The position numbers were made by a program, and so were the translations under genes. DNA of 64,000 nt, taken from contig NC_067197.1 in the NCBI RefSeq assembly GCF_000699445.3, positions 24,101,809 through 24,165,808 on the forward strand. Reading direction: 5' to 3'. Shown here piece after piece: positions 48,300 through 61,236 of the stretch. Positions within the stretch are counted from its first letter, which is position 1, and the number at the start of each line of letters is the position of its first letter. The DNA comes from Schistosoma haematobium (Eukaryota > Platyhelminthes > Trematoda > Strigeidida > Schistosomatidae). The notes beneath the pieces were generated by a model that saw only the letters and a program-made list of their open reading frames with translations, had not been told where the DNA came from and searched no databases.

Positions 48300-50330
48300 T
48301 TGCGTTGTGATTCGGTTTAATGACTTTCACAAATTTGTATCAACCACTCCCAGCATCTGTTCTTGATTTTGTCCTCAGCTGGAAGCTAGATTGTTTTCTG
48401 CAGGAGAAGAGTGTTCCTAAAAGTCTTTGGCCGATGGACCTGAAGTTCTTTGCATAAACAGCTGTGTTATGAACACACCTTTGCCTTCTGGTAATAGTTT
48501 TGGTGGGCTTCTGAATCTCTGATTCATACATCAGAACCCTCTTAACATTAGTATTGAAGATTCTGACATTCTATTGAGCAACATTTGTTTTGAGTGTCGA
48601 ATCCGCGAGTTAACATTTACATGGAATAGCCAATGTTTATCAATGATTCTACCCAAGCATATGAAGCCTCCACCTGTGCTAGAGCTTCGTCATCAAGTGC
48701 GATTTGGTTTCTCTTTCTGTGTCATATTTTATGATCGTGCTGTTATCGCTGTGAATGTCGGTGTATATTTCTACCGTTAGTGAACTGATAGCCTTTGTCT
48801 ACATATGTTGTCGTGTGTGGGAGCGGAAGGCTAAGCGGTGATTATTCTTCTATTAGTGTGCTCCGCAATGTCGAAGAAGATTTTATAACGCTCTCCTATC
48901 CATGCTGTCGAATTCGTTTTCATGATTATGGAAACCAATATATATGTATGGGCTCTTTTCAATTACTTGTCCAGCAGTTATCCATAATACCACGATTTGA
49001 TGGGTGTATGATCGGTCCTTACGGAATCCAGCTGGCTGATTTCGATGATGAGTGCCTACTGAATCTGTAATCCAGTCCAGTATGATATTGACAGAAATGG
49101 GACATATCTATAGTTATTACTCTCACCAAGGTTTACTTCTCTCGGTATCCTGGTAAATTATCCACCTTTTCAGTCTGCTGTTAATTGTTTTTCCCTCCAA
49201 ATACTTCTGAAGAAAATTGCACAATCTTCACATTTACTTATCAGCATAGTTTCAGTGCTTCATTCGTTATGCTTCTAGTCCTTCCTCTTTGGTATTTTTG
49301 ATTTGCCCGGGAACAAATCAAAGGATTGGTCTGATAGTTGCTGCGGTAACACTTACAGGGAGGTTTGTGTGAGTTTCTGCGACGGCCAGTGAGTTCAGGG
49401 ACACTGGCCTATTCACCAGCTCTGCAAAGCGTTCTTCACACGTTTTACACAACTCTTGAAACTCAGTGATTGGTATTTCTCCTCTATTCCTAACTGATCA
49501 CCTTAGTCTACAGTATGTTCCTGATGGCTCCTCGGCTGTGCCACATAGTTCTCTAATATGTTCTCATGTCGCAGCTTCTTCTGATGTAGTTGCCAGTTCT
49601 TCCGGATATTTCCGCTTCTTCACTTGCTTGCTTGCTAGCGTATGTTCAGCTTGTCGCCTAGCTTATACTCCTGATTGGCTATTGTTGGTCCTCTTTTTTG
49701 AAAACTCGCCCGGACTGTCTGCTGAGATCCATTCTTCACACCGTCGTTTCTTGAGTCTCAGTACATGTTGGCATATTAAAGCTATTGTCCCTCCAGTTTC
49801 TTTCACAGTCGTTATCCATATTGGTTTCTTCTCTTCCTGGTAGATGTTATGAAGCTCGGAACTTGTTACTAAAAATTATCTTGAATTCGACTAGTTGACT
49901 TCTTGGAGAAAGACCGTAGTGCTGCTTACTCAGGTGTCCAGTGCTTATTTGTTTTCAGTTTCAACTTGGCTACCACCAGATATTGATCTGAAATTATGTC
50001 GACTCCTCTCTTTATACGTTCCCCCAATGAACTTCTGAATCTTTTTATCGATGCAAACGTGATCAATCCTGTCCTGTATAGTGTGGTCTCGTAAAACTCA
50101 TGTTACTCTGTGTAAGCGTTTGGAGAGGAATGTGATGTTACCTATAACCATGTTGTTGAAGGTGCATCAATCTATTCATTTTCTAATTTTCTCCTTCCGA
50201 TTTCCCATTTCATACCGCCCAGTCTGATAACTAACTCTAATCCCACCTAATTGGTCTCGAAATGAGAAAAATCCGTCTTGTGACAGTCGCAGAGGAATCC
50301 GTTTGAATAATATATCTGAAATATTAACCT
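48300..50330 (-). mobile_element. RTE-like non-LTR retrotransposon (EN to RT end), degenerate
   Basis: Minus-strand fragments in order are GRYEMGNRKEK and SSPNAYTE (endonuclease core), ERIKRGVDIISDQYLVVAKL with LKTNKHWTPE (EN end, the SDH...V motif reduced to SDQ), HENEFDSMDRRAL with NLLRHCGAH (RT, the AFDSVDR block), SLTVEIYTD...KSHLM, then VRIFNTNVKRVLMYESE, KPTKTITRR and PAEDKIKNRCWEWLIQ (C-terminal region). It is collinear with schistosome endonuclease/RT proteins over about 2 kb but full of stops and frame changes. The 125-codon plus-strand ORF 49466-49843 is its antisense shadow. Confidence 0.7.
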
Positions 50331-51586
50331 CGAATACCCTTTAGGCAGCGCTCCAGGTGTATCGCGACACTTTTTTGCTCTACATTTTCATTTCTGCTTT
50401 TCTCACAGCCGAAATTCGAAATTGTAAATAACATGTATATGCTATAGATGATAATAACACATACCAAGATGTTAATATCATCTTCTACAGTTAGATATAT
50501 TAGCCACCAAATTATTATATTGCAGGAAATAAATCAAAATCATGCGGAGGAGGCATAATTATGTGAAGATTCTACCAGAGACCAAGCTAATATAGCCTTA
50601 CTACCTCTTGCGTAGAGTTACAATGTTTTGGCTGCCGATATTATTGCAAAAATACCTAATAACAGAAATAAGTACTAAAATAAAGCTGTTACGAGAAAGA
50701 ATTGAAATGTACGATTCAATAATCAAGATATCTTGATCTCAGGTGACCAGATTGTGTGAGATCGGATGTGATGATCTTCGAAAGTCAACCAAGGCCTGTC
50801 TAGCTTAAGTGCCGATGCCGTAAATGACAATTACTCACAACTTCCTTGGGACTAAAATAAAACAGGCATCAATAATTGCAGGTTACACAGGACGATTCAA
50901 AGTAAGTTACCACAGTAGTCTTTATAAATGTACATCGTCTAAGTTTCCGAAGTGCAACCTGTCCAAAGAATTAAGTAATACAATCCATGTATGTTGTCAC
51001 CCAGACTTTCCTGAGCAACGCAAGAGATAAAGGAGATAAGCGTGATTGACTATCCAAAGAAAGGGTGTACTAAATGCACTTTCGGTCTGCAACTGAATAA
51101 TGGTCTCCGTTTTTATACCAGTTTCTGGTAAACATTTATACTCCAATAACTATTTCCTGCCTATCTTACTTCCAGCTGGCTTCGCAAGTGTTTACAGACC
51201 TAACATGAACAATTCCCAAGAAATAGAAGTCATTTATTAATGGATCATTTGTGCTAGATTTAAACTTTAATAAACGTTTTCATTTATAACGCATCAGTCT
51301 TTTAATTACGGCAATGCTTATCTATCGTGACAGGTCGAAATTCGAACTACTAGAACGATACACCATGTTCAAGGTTGCAGTATTTGGTAAACAGTATGTA
51401 TGACTAATCGCGTGTGCGCCAAACTGGTAATTATTACACAAGAACGCGAAACAACATCCTTGTCTAACAGCCACATAAGACTGCACAGTACACTCTCCCT
51501 GCCTTTACGCTATAAGAATAAGTTATTGGCCACATAAATAAATTTATGTAAAACTAAAAAGATTACAATGTTATAACCTCTTGTTA
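50331..51586. other. No feature recognised
   Basis: 1.3 kb between the RTE remnant and the end of the transposase gene. It should contain the transposase 3' UTR and, if present, one MULE terminal inverted repeat, but I could not match it to sequence right of 62391. Confidence 0.4.
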
Positions 51587-53186
51587 TCAAGAAGCATAGC
51601 TATGGTCGGTATTAACAATGGATTCTGACGTTGTAACTTCATCATTGCCACCGATTGAACTCATCACTTGTGCGCATATGTCTTCCGATGCTTCGAGGCA
51701 TAAACGGATGAGTCTACTTGCCAAATGTTCACTAAGAGCGTGGACTGAGTGGTAGTTGTTAGTGAACTTCTCTAGAAGATCATCACTCCCTGTAGAGATT
51801 GACATGTTGTCCAGCGCACGAAGAACCACGTCCATTATGTATTTCCTTGTCCACCGGTTGCTATGTCGAAATAAGTCTGCAAAACTTATAGTGATAAAGG
51901 AACACACATATACCTCCACGAATCAGATCTTTAGAATGTGCATACAGAATATGACCACAGGGCAGCGTGTAGTCATTGGAACTCTCACAAGCACATCGTG
52001 CACGTGAAGTATCAACAACATACATCATACCCTTGTCGTGGCACTGGATGTATTCTCCTTCTATAAATTCGTGTCTCATTGTCCGAACACGTTTAAAATT
52101 TACAGCTACAATTTTAGCTGCAAAAGATGTGAGCTCATTTAAAAGAGTTCGAAATGACATTGAAACCTGGAATTAATGATACATTTAACTATATTTCTTA
52201 CCTGAAGAATTGGAAAACGTTAAAGATCCTTTACAGCGTCATATGGACCCAAACGTAGGTCAATGTCTGTTTTGCTCCAAATTTTCCAGAACGTCAATAG
52301 CAGAGAATCACCTCTTCTGAGACTGTGCGTAGACTGCACTGCTGAAATTTCGGTCGCTGCCGAATCCGTAATGAAAGTGCGTGTATCATAAGTACCGCAA
52401 ATTATATCTTTAAAACATTCCAATAGCTTTTCGACACCTTTGCGTCGTTCTTGACTGTAGAGAGCATACATAACAGTCTGCTCTTGCCAAAGACTATCAG
52501 TCACCACTAGCTGGAACAGTGAAAAACTTTAAGATAAATTTATTACTAATCGTTACTTATCCAACCTTGTTTGTCTGATATGTCAAACCAATACATATTA
52601 CCTCCGGAAACGCGTGGTAAACAGCTATTTGCTCCCTGCAGCTGAAGTAACTCATAGATATGTTCCCATTTTCATTGAATATTTTTACTTCAGTGTTCGC
52701 TTGAACACGCTGTAAGATGTCATTGATATTTTTAGTGTATAAACTCAATCAATTACAATGCGAGTTCAACAACCTGGGTATAATTGTGAACGCATTTTGG
52801 CGATATCGTCCTTGGTAAGTTGTTTATGGAATTTCCAAGAAACCATATGCCGTAAGCTACGAGTTGGTGTATTACTCAGTAGAAGCGTTCTTAAATATAA
52901 TCGTTCACTTGACGTCAACTGTCGTCTCGATGGGTCGACAGGAATATATCCTTCTGTGCAAGGATGGTTGTGCAGGGTTTTAAGAGAGGTGACTTTCAGC
53001 TCACCATTTACTGCCCGGACCTCAAATCCAGATTGACAATGGCGATATTTCGACCTGAAGAATAAATTCATTTGAAGTAAGGCATACGTAGATGACCGAC
53101 ATCGTCTCCTTTGTCTAGGTTGTGTTGGCGAGTTGGAAGTTGTATGCTCTTCAGAAGAATGATGATTACTATCATCATATACATCC
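51587..53186 (-). pseudogene. Mutator-like (MULE) transposase, 3' part, split by a retrotransposon
   Basis: Spliced transposase with exons 53186-about 52770, about 52745-52566, 52510-52202, 52166-51914 and 51876-51587. Introns are only 35-55 nt, with clear GT/AG. Domains in order: the end of a FAR1/GCM1-like DNA-binding region (CQSGFEVRAV...LHNHPC), the MULE core (AFPEVICIGLTYQTNK and LVVTDSLWQEQTVMYALYSQ, then TFITDSAATEI), and a SWIM zinc finger (CACESSNDYTLPCGHILYA). Schistosome MULEs are known as Curupira. Breaks: an in-frame TAA (52220-52222), a frame jump near 52750, and Gly (GGT, 52587-52589) where the first catalytic Asp is expected. The 5' part lies at 62072-62391, beyond the inserted element. 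Confidence 0.75.
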
Positions 53187-53508
53187 TTGTAGCGGTAAAA
53201 AAATCCCCAAAATAAGTAGCACTAAGTTTTCGACATTGGATGCTGACCATATGTTTTAGTGGACTCATCTAGCTGAAGGCGCTCGGTCAGGCATCCGCAC
53301 CAGATCACGTGTGGTAACGCCGTGCTCAACATCAACCGCAATCGCTAGCCAGATTAGATCAGAGAATTCCGATATATTGGTCATCGCCAAATATACTCTT
53401 CCGATCTCCTCGACTCTGTCTTTTGATTTCTCTTGGTGGGAACGAAATGTATTAGAAGGTGTTACTGGTAGAAGCGTTGTCAAAAACTGAATACCTGTGA
53501 CATCAACA
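53187..53508 (+). repeat. 5' LTR of the gypsy element
   Basis: 322 bp, begins TGTAGCGG and ends CATCAACA, with TSD TCCT directly before it. It matches 61754-62071 almost completely. Confidence 0.95.
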
Positions 53509-53509
53509 T

Positions 53510-53527
53510 TGGTGAGACCGACGTGAT
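53510..53527 (+). promoter_or_regulatory. Primer binding site, tRNA-Trp type
   Basis: One base after the LTR, TGGTGAGACCGACGTGAT matches the complement of the conserved tRNA-Trp 3' end at 16 of 18 positions. tRNA-Trp priming is known for the CsRn1 group of gypsy elements. Confidence 0.8.
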
Positions 53528-53687
53528 CTGGTACACCTTATTGCAACTGTGAGTCTGTTCCTTTTTGGGATTTTTATATATCATTGCCTTATTTTTTATT
53601 TTTTTCTGAACATTGTGATTTTTTTCGTGTTTTTTCTTGGATATATATATATTTTCCCTCGTTCATTATCGTACTTCATATTTCATC

Positions 53688-54518
53688 ATGACTGAACAGA
53701 CACCTAAAGTACTCAAGCTTAAGACCTTGTCCCCACCTTCGTTTCAACTGATGCCTTTCTGGCCCGACAACATCGAAGCCTGGTTTTGCTACGCAGAAGC
53801 CGACTTCTCCGAGCACGGCGTGATCGACACACGTGCACAATTCCTCGCAGTAGTCAAGGCACTACCGCGCGAATTCAACAGGTACGTAACACCTAGTATG
53901 TTTACTAGTGATGTTTCCGAACCTTACGAAATCTTAAAACGCTCGATTCTCAAACGAGGAGACCTAACCGATCGACAAAGGTTAGATCAACTCTTCAATA
54001 ACATCGACCTGCAACACGGTTCCGCGACAGACATGTTGCAACGGATGAAAGAGGTTATAGGCCCAAGAACTTTCGACGAAGGTCTATTCAAAAAACTCTT
54101 CTTGTCAAAACTTCCCCGACAGGTGCAAGCAGTTCTGGTCTCGTTCCAGAACAACGCCTTAGACGAACTAGCTGCATCTGCCGACCGTATTTTAGAAATT
54201 ACGAAACCTACTACCGAGGTATTTTCAGTCAAAGAAAAACCTCAAACGACTCAGAATGATATAACCGACTTATGTCGCACACTCACGCGTTATCTTAGTC
54301 TTCGTACCGACCGTAAGAGATCGCGCACAACACATAGAAACAGTTCTCGTAAGCGATCTGTCTCTAGACCACGAGAGACAGATAACCCCGATTGGTGCTG
54401 GTATCATAACCAGTATGGAAAGTTTTCCAGAAATTGCAGAAAACCCTGCAATTTTCCCAACACGAAACCGACTGATTCGAAAAACAATTCGGGAAACTTT
54501 CAAGCCGGCACGCGTTAA
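53688..54518 (+). CDS. gag: Gag of the gypsy element
   Basis: 276 codons from the ATG at 53688 ([20 protein letters not shown]). An in-frame ATG at 53637 would add 17 residues, but the later start is the better match to gag N-termini of this clade. The capsid-like core has [20 protein letters not shown]. An Arg/Ser-rich basic region follows, and near residues 237-254 a Cys-His box [18 protein letters not shown] (C-x2-H-x9-C-x3-C). This CHCC form instead of the usual CCHC knuckle marks the CsRn1/Kabuki/Boudicca clade (known). The ORF is intact. Pol lies in the -1 frame and stays open upstream across the gag stop, so expression would need a -1 frameshift. Confidence 0.88.
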   Translation: MTEQTPKVLKLKTLSPPSFQLMPFWPDNIEAWFCYAEADFSEHGVIDTRAQFLAVVKALPREFNRYVTPSMFTSDVSEPYEILKRSILKRGDLTDRQRLDQLFNNIDLQHGSATDMLQRMKEVIGPRTFDEGLFKKLFLSKLPRQVQAVLVSFQNNALDELAASADRILEITKPTTEVFSVKEKPQTTQNDITDLCRTLTRYLSLRTDRKRSRTTHRNSSRKRSVSRPRETDNPDWCWYHNQYGKFSRNCRKPCNFPNTKPTDSKNNSGNFQAGTR

Positions 54519-57500
54519 CGGCAACCGTAGCCGGCGAACAAAGCCGTCTGTTATTCGTCACAGATGTGACAACGAGAGTTCGCTACCTCGTCGACACTGG
54601 CGCAGAAGTTAGCGTTCTCCCAGCAAATCCTAACGACCGACTTCACGAATCGATCCTAAACTTACAGGCGGCAAACGGAAAACCGATCGCTACGTATGGC
54701 AAAAGGTACGTTTACCTTAACGTGGGTTTACACAAACCCATCCACTGGATTTTCGTTGTTGCAGATGTTTCTATGCCAATCATTGGTATTGACCTTCTAC
54801 AACACCACAATCTGATCATCGACACTCGCAAACGGAGGCTAGTAGACGGAAACACTAATTTGTCCGTTTGCGTAACTTCTTTTACTGGTTGCAGGTTATC
54901 CCCAGTCACAATTAAGCATACAAGATACCCATTTTATCAACCACTACTGGATAAGTATTCTGGGATTCATCAAACGCAACCGAAACTACCGTGTGTAACC
55001 AGCAATGTTACACATCACATCACGACTACAGGACCACCTGTATTTTCTAAAGCACGACGACTAGCCCCCGAAAAGCTGAGGTTGGCGAAAAACGAGTTCG
55101 ACCATATGATAGACTTAGGAATCATACGACCGTCAAGTAGCCCATATGCATCTCCGTTGCACATGGTCCCTAAAAAGGACAGCAACGATTGGCACCCAAC
55201 TGGTGACTATCGGCGATTGAACGCGAAAACCATTCTCGATCGTTACCCGTTGCCTCACATTCACGATTTGACAACTACCTTGAAAGGTACAACTGTCTTT
55301 TCGAAAATCGACTTGGTTAAAGCGTATAACCAAATCCCTATGGCTACTGACGACATACCGAAAACAGCTATCATAACTCCTTTCGGACTCTATGAATTTT
55401 TGCGAATGCCTTTCGGTCTCAGGAATGCTGCTCAAACATTCCAAAGATTCATAGACGACGTTTTTCGAGGTCTCAACTTCGTACACACGTATGTTGATGA
55501 CTGTCTAATCGCAAGTCCGGACAGAGAAACACATCTCAAGCATCTGGATCTTGTTTTCGAACGACTTCAAAAACATGGCATTACTGTAAACATTCAGAAA
55601 TGCCAATTCGGAACCGACTCGTTAGACTTTCTGGGACACACTATCGATGCTCAAGGCATTCGACCTCTTAGGACCAAAGTGGCGGCCATTCTGGATTACC
55701 CGGAACCGACCACGATCAAGCAATTACGAACGTTTAACGGCCTAGTAAGTTTCTATAGACGTTTCATACCCAAATGCGCATTACTTATGAAACCTCTGAC
55801 CGACCAACTTCGTGGAAATGCGAAATCCATTAATTTGGACGACACCGCACGAAAAGCATTCTCCACAGTTAAGGAACTGATTGCTAAAGCAACAATGCTC
55901 GCACATCAGGACACCCGAGCACCCATTAGCATCGCAGTAGACGCATCCGACTCGGCAATCGGAGGAGTCTTACAACAATGGGTTAAGAACTCTTGGCAAC
56001 CCTTGGCATTTTCTCTAGAAGGTTGCTAGACACCGAATCGAGGTACAGCACATTCGGTAGGGAACTCCTAGCTATGTATTGTGCTGTACGGCATTTCCAA
56101 CACTACATCGAAGGCCGTGAATTCACTCTTTTCACGGACCATAAACCGCTCACTTTCTCGTTAAGCTCTCCTTCTGACAAGTACTCTCCCCGTGAGTCTC
56201 GACAACTGGACTACATTTCGCAGTTTACTTCAGATATTCAACACATCTCTGGAGCAAACAATGTAGTTGCAGACGCTTTATCTCGTATAACTTCCTTGAA
56301 CAGTTTCCAAGGAATCGACCTTCTTAAACTCGCCGAGCTTCAAGAAGAAGACAGTGATCTTCAGCACGAGTTATCGTCCACAACACCTAAACTACGCATC
56401 AAACAGATGGAAACAGGTAAGGAAACCTTACTGTGTGACACATCTACAGGTAGGGATCGCCCAATCGTGCCGAAACATTATCGACGCAATGTCTTCAACA
56501 CATTGCACAAACTTTCGCATCCAGGTGTTCGTGCAACCATCAAGCTTATAGCAGAACGATTTTGCTGGCCTGGCATGAATAAAGACGTGAGGGAGTGGGC
56601 ACGCTCCTGTGTAAGCTGCCAAAAATCCAAGGTTATCAGACACAATAAATGTCCCTTAGGCTCGTTTAAAACTCCCGATGCTCGTTTCGACCATGTTCAT
56701 CTGGATTTGGTAGGACCTTTACCAGATTCAGATGGATACGCTTACCTCTTAACCTGCGTAGACCGTTTCACTCGATGGCCAGAAGCAGTAAATATCAAGG
56801 ACATCACTGCTGAAACAGTGGCCCGCACCTTCGTCGAACGACGGGTAGCAAACTTCGGCTGCCCTTCAACCATCACTACAGATCGCGGACGTCAGTTTGA
56901 ATCTGAACTTTTCCGTCGTCTGACCACACTTTTAAGAATCACTCGCTTCCGAACGACCGCCTACCATCCACAAGCAAACGGGTTGATAGAACGCTTTCAC
57001 CGACAAATAAAAGCTTCACTATCAGCTGCAAACGTTTCACGGTGGACCGACGCTCTTCCACTCGTCCTACTAGGTATTCGCAATGCAGTGAAAGCTGACA
57101 TTGGATACACTGCGGCTCAACTCGTTTATGGAACGACACTTCGAATTCCAGGAGAATTCGTGGATCCTTCATCCTCTTCAATGAACATGGATCTAACCTC
57201 CTACACGAACAGGCTTACAAACGCAATGCGTTCAGTTAAACCTGCTTCCACTCGACCTCAATCAACTGATGTTTTCGTTCAACCTGACTTACGATATAGT
57301 ACACACGTTTTCGTTCGTCGAGACTCGCATCGACGACCATTCGAATCAGCATACGAAGGACCCTTCAAAGTTCTTCAACGTGAATCTAAGTACTATATAG
57401 TCGGTAAGAACGGAACCAACGATAGCATCAGCATCGATCGCTTAAAAGCAGCGTATTTAGAAAAAATCCTATCTACGTGGATTTTCCTTCGGTACAATCG

Positions 57501-57647
57501 AACGACATGACTCCGACACTTATACTACCTCATCTGACAACCAACACACACGATGATACTTCGACAGTATCCGAAAATAAACTTAAAACGACGCGTTCTG
57601 GAAGAAGGGTGAGATTTCCAGAACATTTAAACGACTATTGCACGTAA
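54519..57647 (+). pseudogene. pol: Pol of the gypsy element (PR-RT-RH-IN), frameshifted
   Basis: From 54566 (open upstream without ATG): aspartic protease [12 protein letters not shown], reverse transcriptase with YVDD (residues about 309-312), RNase H start [13 protein letters not shown], ending at a stop at 56029. RNase H continues in another frame from about 56000 ([29 protein letters not shown]). It is followed by the integrase zinc domain (H-x4-H, then SCVSCQ) and the D,D-35-E core (HLDLVGPL, TTDRGRQFES, LIERFHRQ), then a C-terminal region. The first break fits loss of one T in a T run near 56010. A second frame change near 57480 moves the typical C-terminus (GRRVRFPEHLNDY) to a frame ending at 57647. 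All catalytic residues are otherwise present, so decay is recent. Confidence 0.88.
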
Positions 57648-57999
57648 GGCACTTCTCGACATTTATATTATTTTTTTTTAAAAAAACAATTTTAATATGC
57701 TTATATATTTTTATATCTATTAAAAAAACAAAACAAAAAAACAATATTTTTAACGCTATTACATGCTCATGAGTTTATTTTCCATTTTTTTTCCGCCGAC
57801 ATTGTGTTTTTACGCAAATACGAGTGTATTTTTGACATCCACTTACATTTTCTTTTTTCTTTTCCAGGACGACTGGAAAAGAACGATGACGTTTATGAGG
57901 ATCCGAAATTTTCATTTTACATTTTCTTTTTTTACTATGTTGTACCTCTGTCCCATATAGTAAGGAAAGACGACCAGACGCTGCTAAATTTAGTGAGCT
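57648..57999 (+). other. Gypsy element 3' untranslated region, left part
   Basis: AT-rich sequence between the end of pol and the nested element. Two overlapping ORFs of about 65 codons (57763-58004) are Phe-rich and have no envelope-like features. The right part of this UTR resumes at 61657. Confidence 0.6.
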
Positions 58000-58416
58000 T
58001 GTAGAACTATAGTCTACTATGATATTAGTGCTGCTCTAATAATAAACCTAATCCTAAATTTGTAGATTTGTCATGATATAACTGCCTAATCTATAAGATC
58101 TTACGTGGAAGTCACACCATCGACTACACCAACTCACTGTATCGTATCAATTAACAATACATGATGTAGAACAAGATTAGGCTGGAGAAAGAACAATATA
58201 TTTAATATGAATAGAAGATATAAGGTAACATTCAGCAGAGACCACGCCTGCATGGCCGAGCCATGCCACTCGACTAACTCCAGTACATTCAATTCATTGT
58301 TCGCGCCTTCTCCATTGTTAGGTATTTCTCCGTGTTAAATATTGAATATCTATTTTCTGAGTGGTCTCGTGTTCACAGCTTTGTGGATTGTGTGGCTATT
58401 GTCCAATGCCACTACA
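58000..58416 (-). repeat. 3' LTR of the nested element
   Basis: 417 bp, plus strand TGTAGAAC...CACTACA. It differs from its partner at about 24 positions by eye (about 94% identity). Confidence 0.9.
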
Positions 58417-58429
58417 CTACTCTCCCACC
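58417..58429 (-). promoter_or_regulatory. Polypurine tract of the nested element
   Basis: Minus strand GGTGGGAGAGTAG, directly before the 3' LTR. This is the expected plus-strand primer position and decides the orientation. Confidence 0.65.
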
Positions 58430-61218
58430 AGAATCAACGTGATGTTGGTTCGATAACAAATTGGATGGGATCGTCGCGCGCCGGAGGTTACCAAGGATAA
58501 TAAGAATCCTCCGGGTATTGGTAAGCTGAAAGATAAGTCGAAAAGAAAGCGGCAGCATCTGGTCGGGAAATACATGTAATAATTTTAAAATATCTGCCTT
58601 CATGCTTAACATGCTTGAAATAAAAATTTGGGTGAAGATTATTTGAGCTATAAAAAATCGGGTTACAATAATAATAGTAATAAAACGATGCGTGTTAATA
58701 GCCGTTGGTTAATAACTTAACGTATAGGTAGTAAGTATTTTGTGTTTAGAAGTACTAAAGTAATGAATGTTGTGGAAATATTAATATCGGTATTAGTTTT
58801 GGTTAAAATTATGAAATCAATCTACAATTATGCCGGTATATTGCCCATATGAGTTGATTTCCAATTGCATTTGTATTAGTAGGCTAACTGAATGAACAAA
58901 AATATTACCGTGGAGAATTCCAACTAGTGTTCCAGTTAGTTTGATACGGTTTATTTAGTTACGGGGAGATTTTCTCAACCTCATTTTTACTTGACCGTGA
59001 TAGAATTTAGTAATACTACTAATACACATGAATGTATATCAAAACAAAATTTAAATACGTGAGTGATAATTATATGAATTTTGGACAGACAGCTAGGAAC
59101 AAATCGTTAAACATGAGTGTATTCGTAAGAGGCATACTCTAGACTCGATGTTCTGATCTGTGGCAGACTATTTATTTATATTTATACTTGCTGGCTGATT
59201 GGGCATACAAGTTAGTTGCAAGTATGCAGTTTATCATAAGGCGGAATACGATTTAATTGATATGGTGGTTATAAGTTATTAAAATCAGTTAGGCCTGTGT
59301 CATATTACGAGGTGATGTGGTGCTGCAAGATGGATTTGGCTAAATAAGTTTTTACAAGATGATTAATAGTGAGTGATGCTCATGTGATTATCAGAGAGAA
59401 CATAAGTTGTAACCAAGGGGAGTACACTCCCAACTCATGTCTATGATAATGGCTTTAACCTTAGTCAGTGTTGGGGTAAATTCGACATTGATGTTTTCAG
59501 TTTGCAGGAGATTTGCTCGACCGCTTATACTGATTATTTGCATGCATGATTGTGTCGCTAAACCATCAACTAGAGTGACAAGGTTTTGAGATATTTACTG
59601 ATTGAGCAACAGATAGAGAAACATACTGTAATCATCTGTAGTGAATGAACATAAAAGAAAAACAACACTGGTGATAATTTTAAGTCGATTTGCTGACCGG
59701 TTATGTTAATAGTTTCATTAATTTTATCAATCATATTACGTGATTGTCAAGTCATGACAATGCTTTATGACGATATCCTGAAACTATTACGTTTAACTAG
59801 TTATAGTGTTGATTAAAGATTAGTCAGTGGAAAAATAGGTATTGTTGCTTTAGGTGATTCGAAATCATCAGAAATTTATAACGTTAAAGCATCCGAGACG
59901 CCTAATTTAATTGTAAATTTCAATTCAGAAATATTCGTTTAGTGTTAATTCTAGTAGGCTACGGAGTTTTGTTTTAAACGTTTGTTTAGCCAACAGCTAC
60001 TTTATGATTTAGTTATTTGACTAGTGCAGTTGATAGTACCTAAATTTTTAATCTTATTATCTAAACTATGTTCGCATTTTAGGCTGCTAATATGATAAAC
60101 TAATCCATAAACCCAAATACGATTAGCAACAACGACTATGATGGGTTTATTGATAAATGTTAAAGGCGATCCAGATGGTTTCTAAATTTAGAAGACATGG
60201 AGATATAGTGTAACGTATGTATGGGCCAGGTTAACATGCAGGTTGTTGACGTATATGACGATTTAAAAATAATGAACATGACCAGAAAATAATTTTAAAG
60301 TTTAGACTGCTTGTGAAACTTCAGGCAGGAATATGAAGAATTATAAATTTTCCAAAAGTTAGTACATTTAGCCTAGGGACAATTACAGATATGTGGCAGA
60401 AGTAACTGGAAAATATATACATGTTAAGTTAAAAAAATCATTAAGTAAAATAGTTGAACTCGCCTGGATTATTTTTGAAAATTAGATTATTCAGTGGACG
60501 ACACATACAACGCCATTCGTGAGGAGTAGTAATGATCCGAAAGTATCCAGAATAAAACATGCAGTATGGCAATCAGTTCCAGGGTGCTTGATGCTGTTGA
60601 CGTTTTTGCCACTCACTCGGATCAGAACAACTGAATGAATCCAGATAATTGTGCGGTCACCACTGAACGAGCCATCTAAAATGACCTTATGATTGCAGAA
60701 AACTTATGGCTGAAAATCACCGTATGTTTTTAGAGAAGTGTCATCCTTGTTGTTTGGCAATGGAACTCGAGAATTTGAAATTAGGCAGGCAGTGGTCGGA
60801 AGAAAAGATATTACAGGAGAGTGCATAGTTTAAAAAAACAGGATGAGGTGATAAGATAAGGAACACTGAATATTAGATCCAGGTAACTATTTAGTCCTTG
60901 CTGCATTGTTAGTCAATGTATATTTGCGTTATTTACAGGTCATATTTGCTAGAGCTTGATGCTTAAACAAGTCTATGTCGCTGAAGCATGTAAATGCTAT
61001 TAAAGCTTTTTAACGAACCATCCAAGCTAATTAGTTAATATAGACGACCAGTTTTTATTATGGATTGAGCTAGTGTGTCATGAGAACTAATCAATATAAC
61101 ATTACGATAATACATGTGAGCATTAATCAGGACTGTTAGAATATTGGGTTAACAAAAATAAAAACCGATTGAGAAGGTTAAGGTGGAAATAAGGATTAAC
61201 AATAACAGGTTGCATTTC
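58430..61218 (-). other. Non-coding core of the nested element
   Basis: 2.8 kb of AT-rich sequence without conserved protein motifs on either strand, structural repeats or microsatellites that I can see. It could contain a packaging signal or a captured sequence, but nothing shows this directly. Confidence 0.6.
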
Positions 61219-61235
61219 TTTAGTTGGGCTCACCA
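61219..61235 (-). promoter_or_regulatory. Candidate primer binding site of the nested element
   Basis: One base after the 5' LTR on the minus strand, starting with TGG (complement of tRNA CCA): TGGTGAGCCCAACTAAA. I could not assign the tRNA. Confidence 0.55.
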
Positions 61236-61236
61236 A

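Noticed and set aside
49466..49843. 125-codon plus-strand ORF
   Set aside because: It is antisense to the degenerate RTE-like element, whose minus-strand motifs run through it in order.
56000..56030. Programmed frameshift in pol RNase H
   Set aside because: No relative in this clade is known to shift inside RNase H, and a single T loss in a T run explains it. Mutation or assembly error is simpler.
57763..58004. Envelope-like third ORF of the gypsy element
   Set aside because: Two overlapping frames of about 65 codons are Phe-rich by composition. There is no signal peptide, cleavage site or glycoprotein pattern, and they end at the nested insertion.
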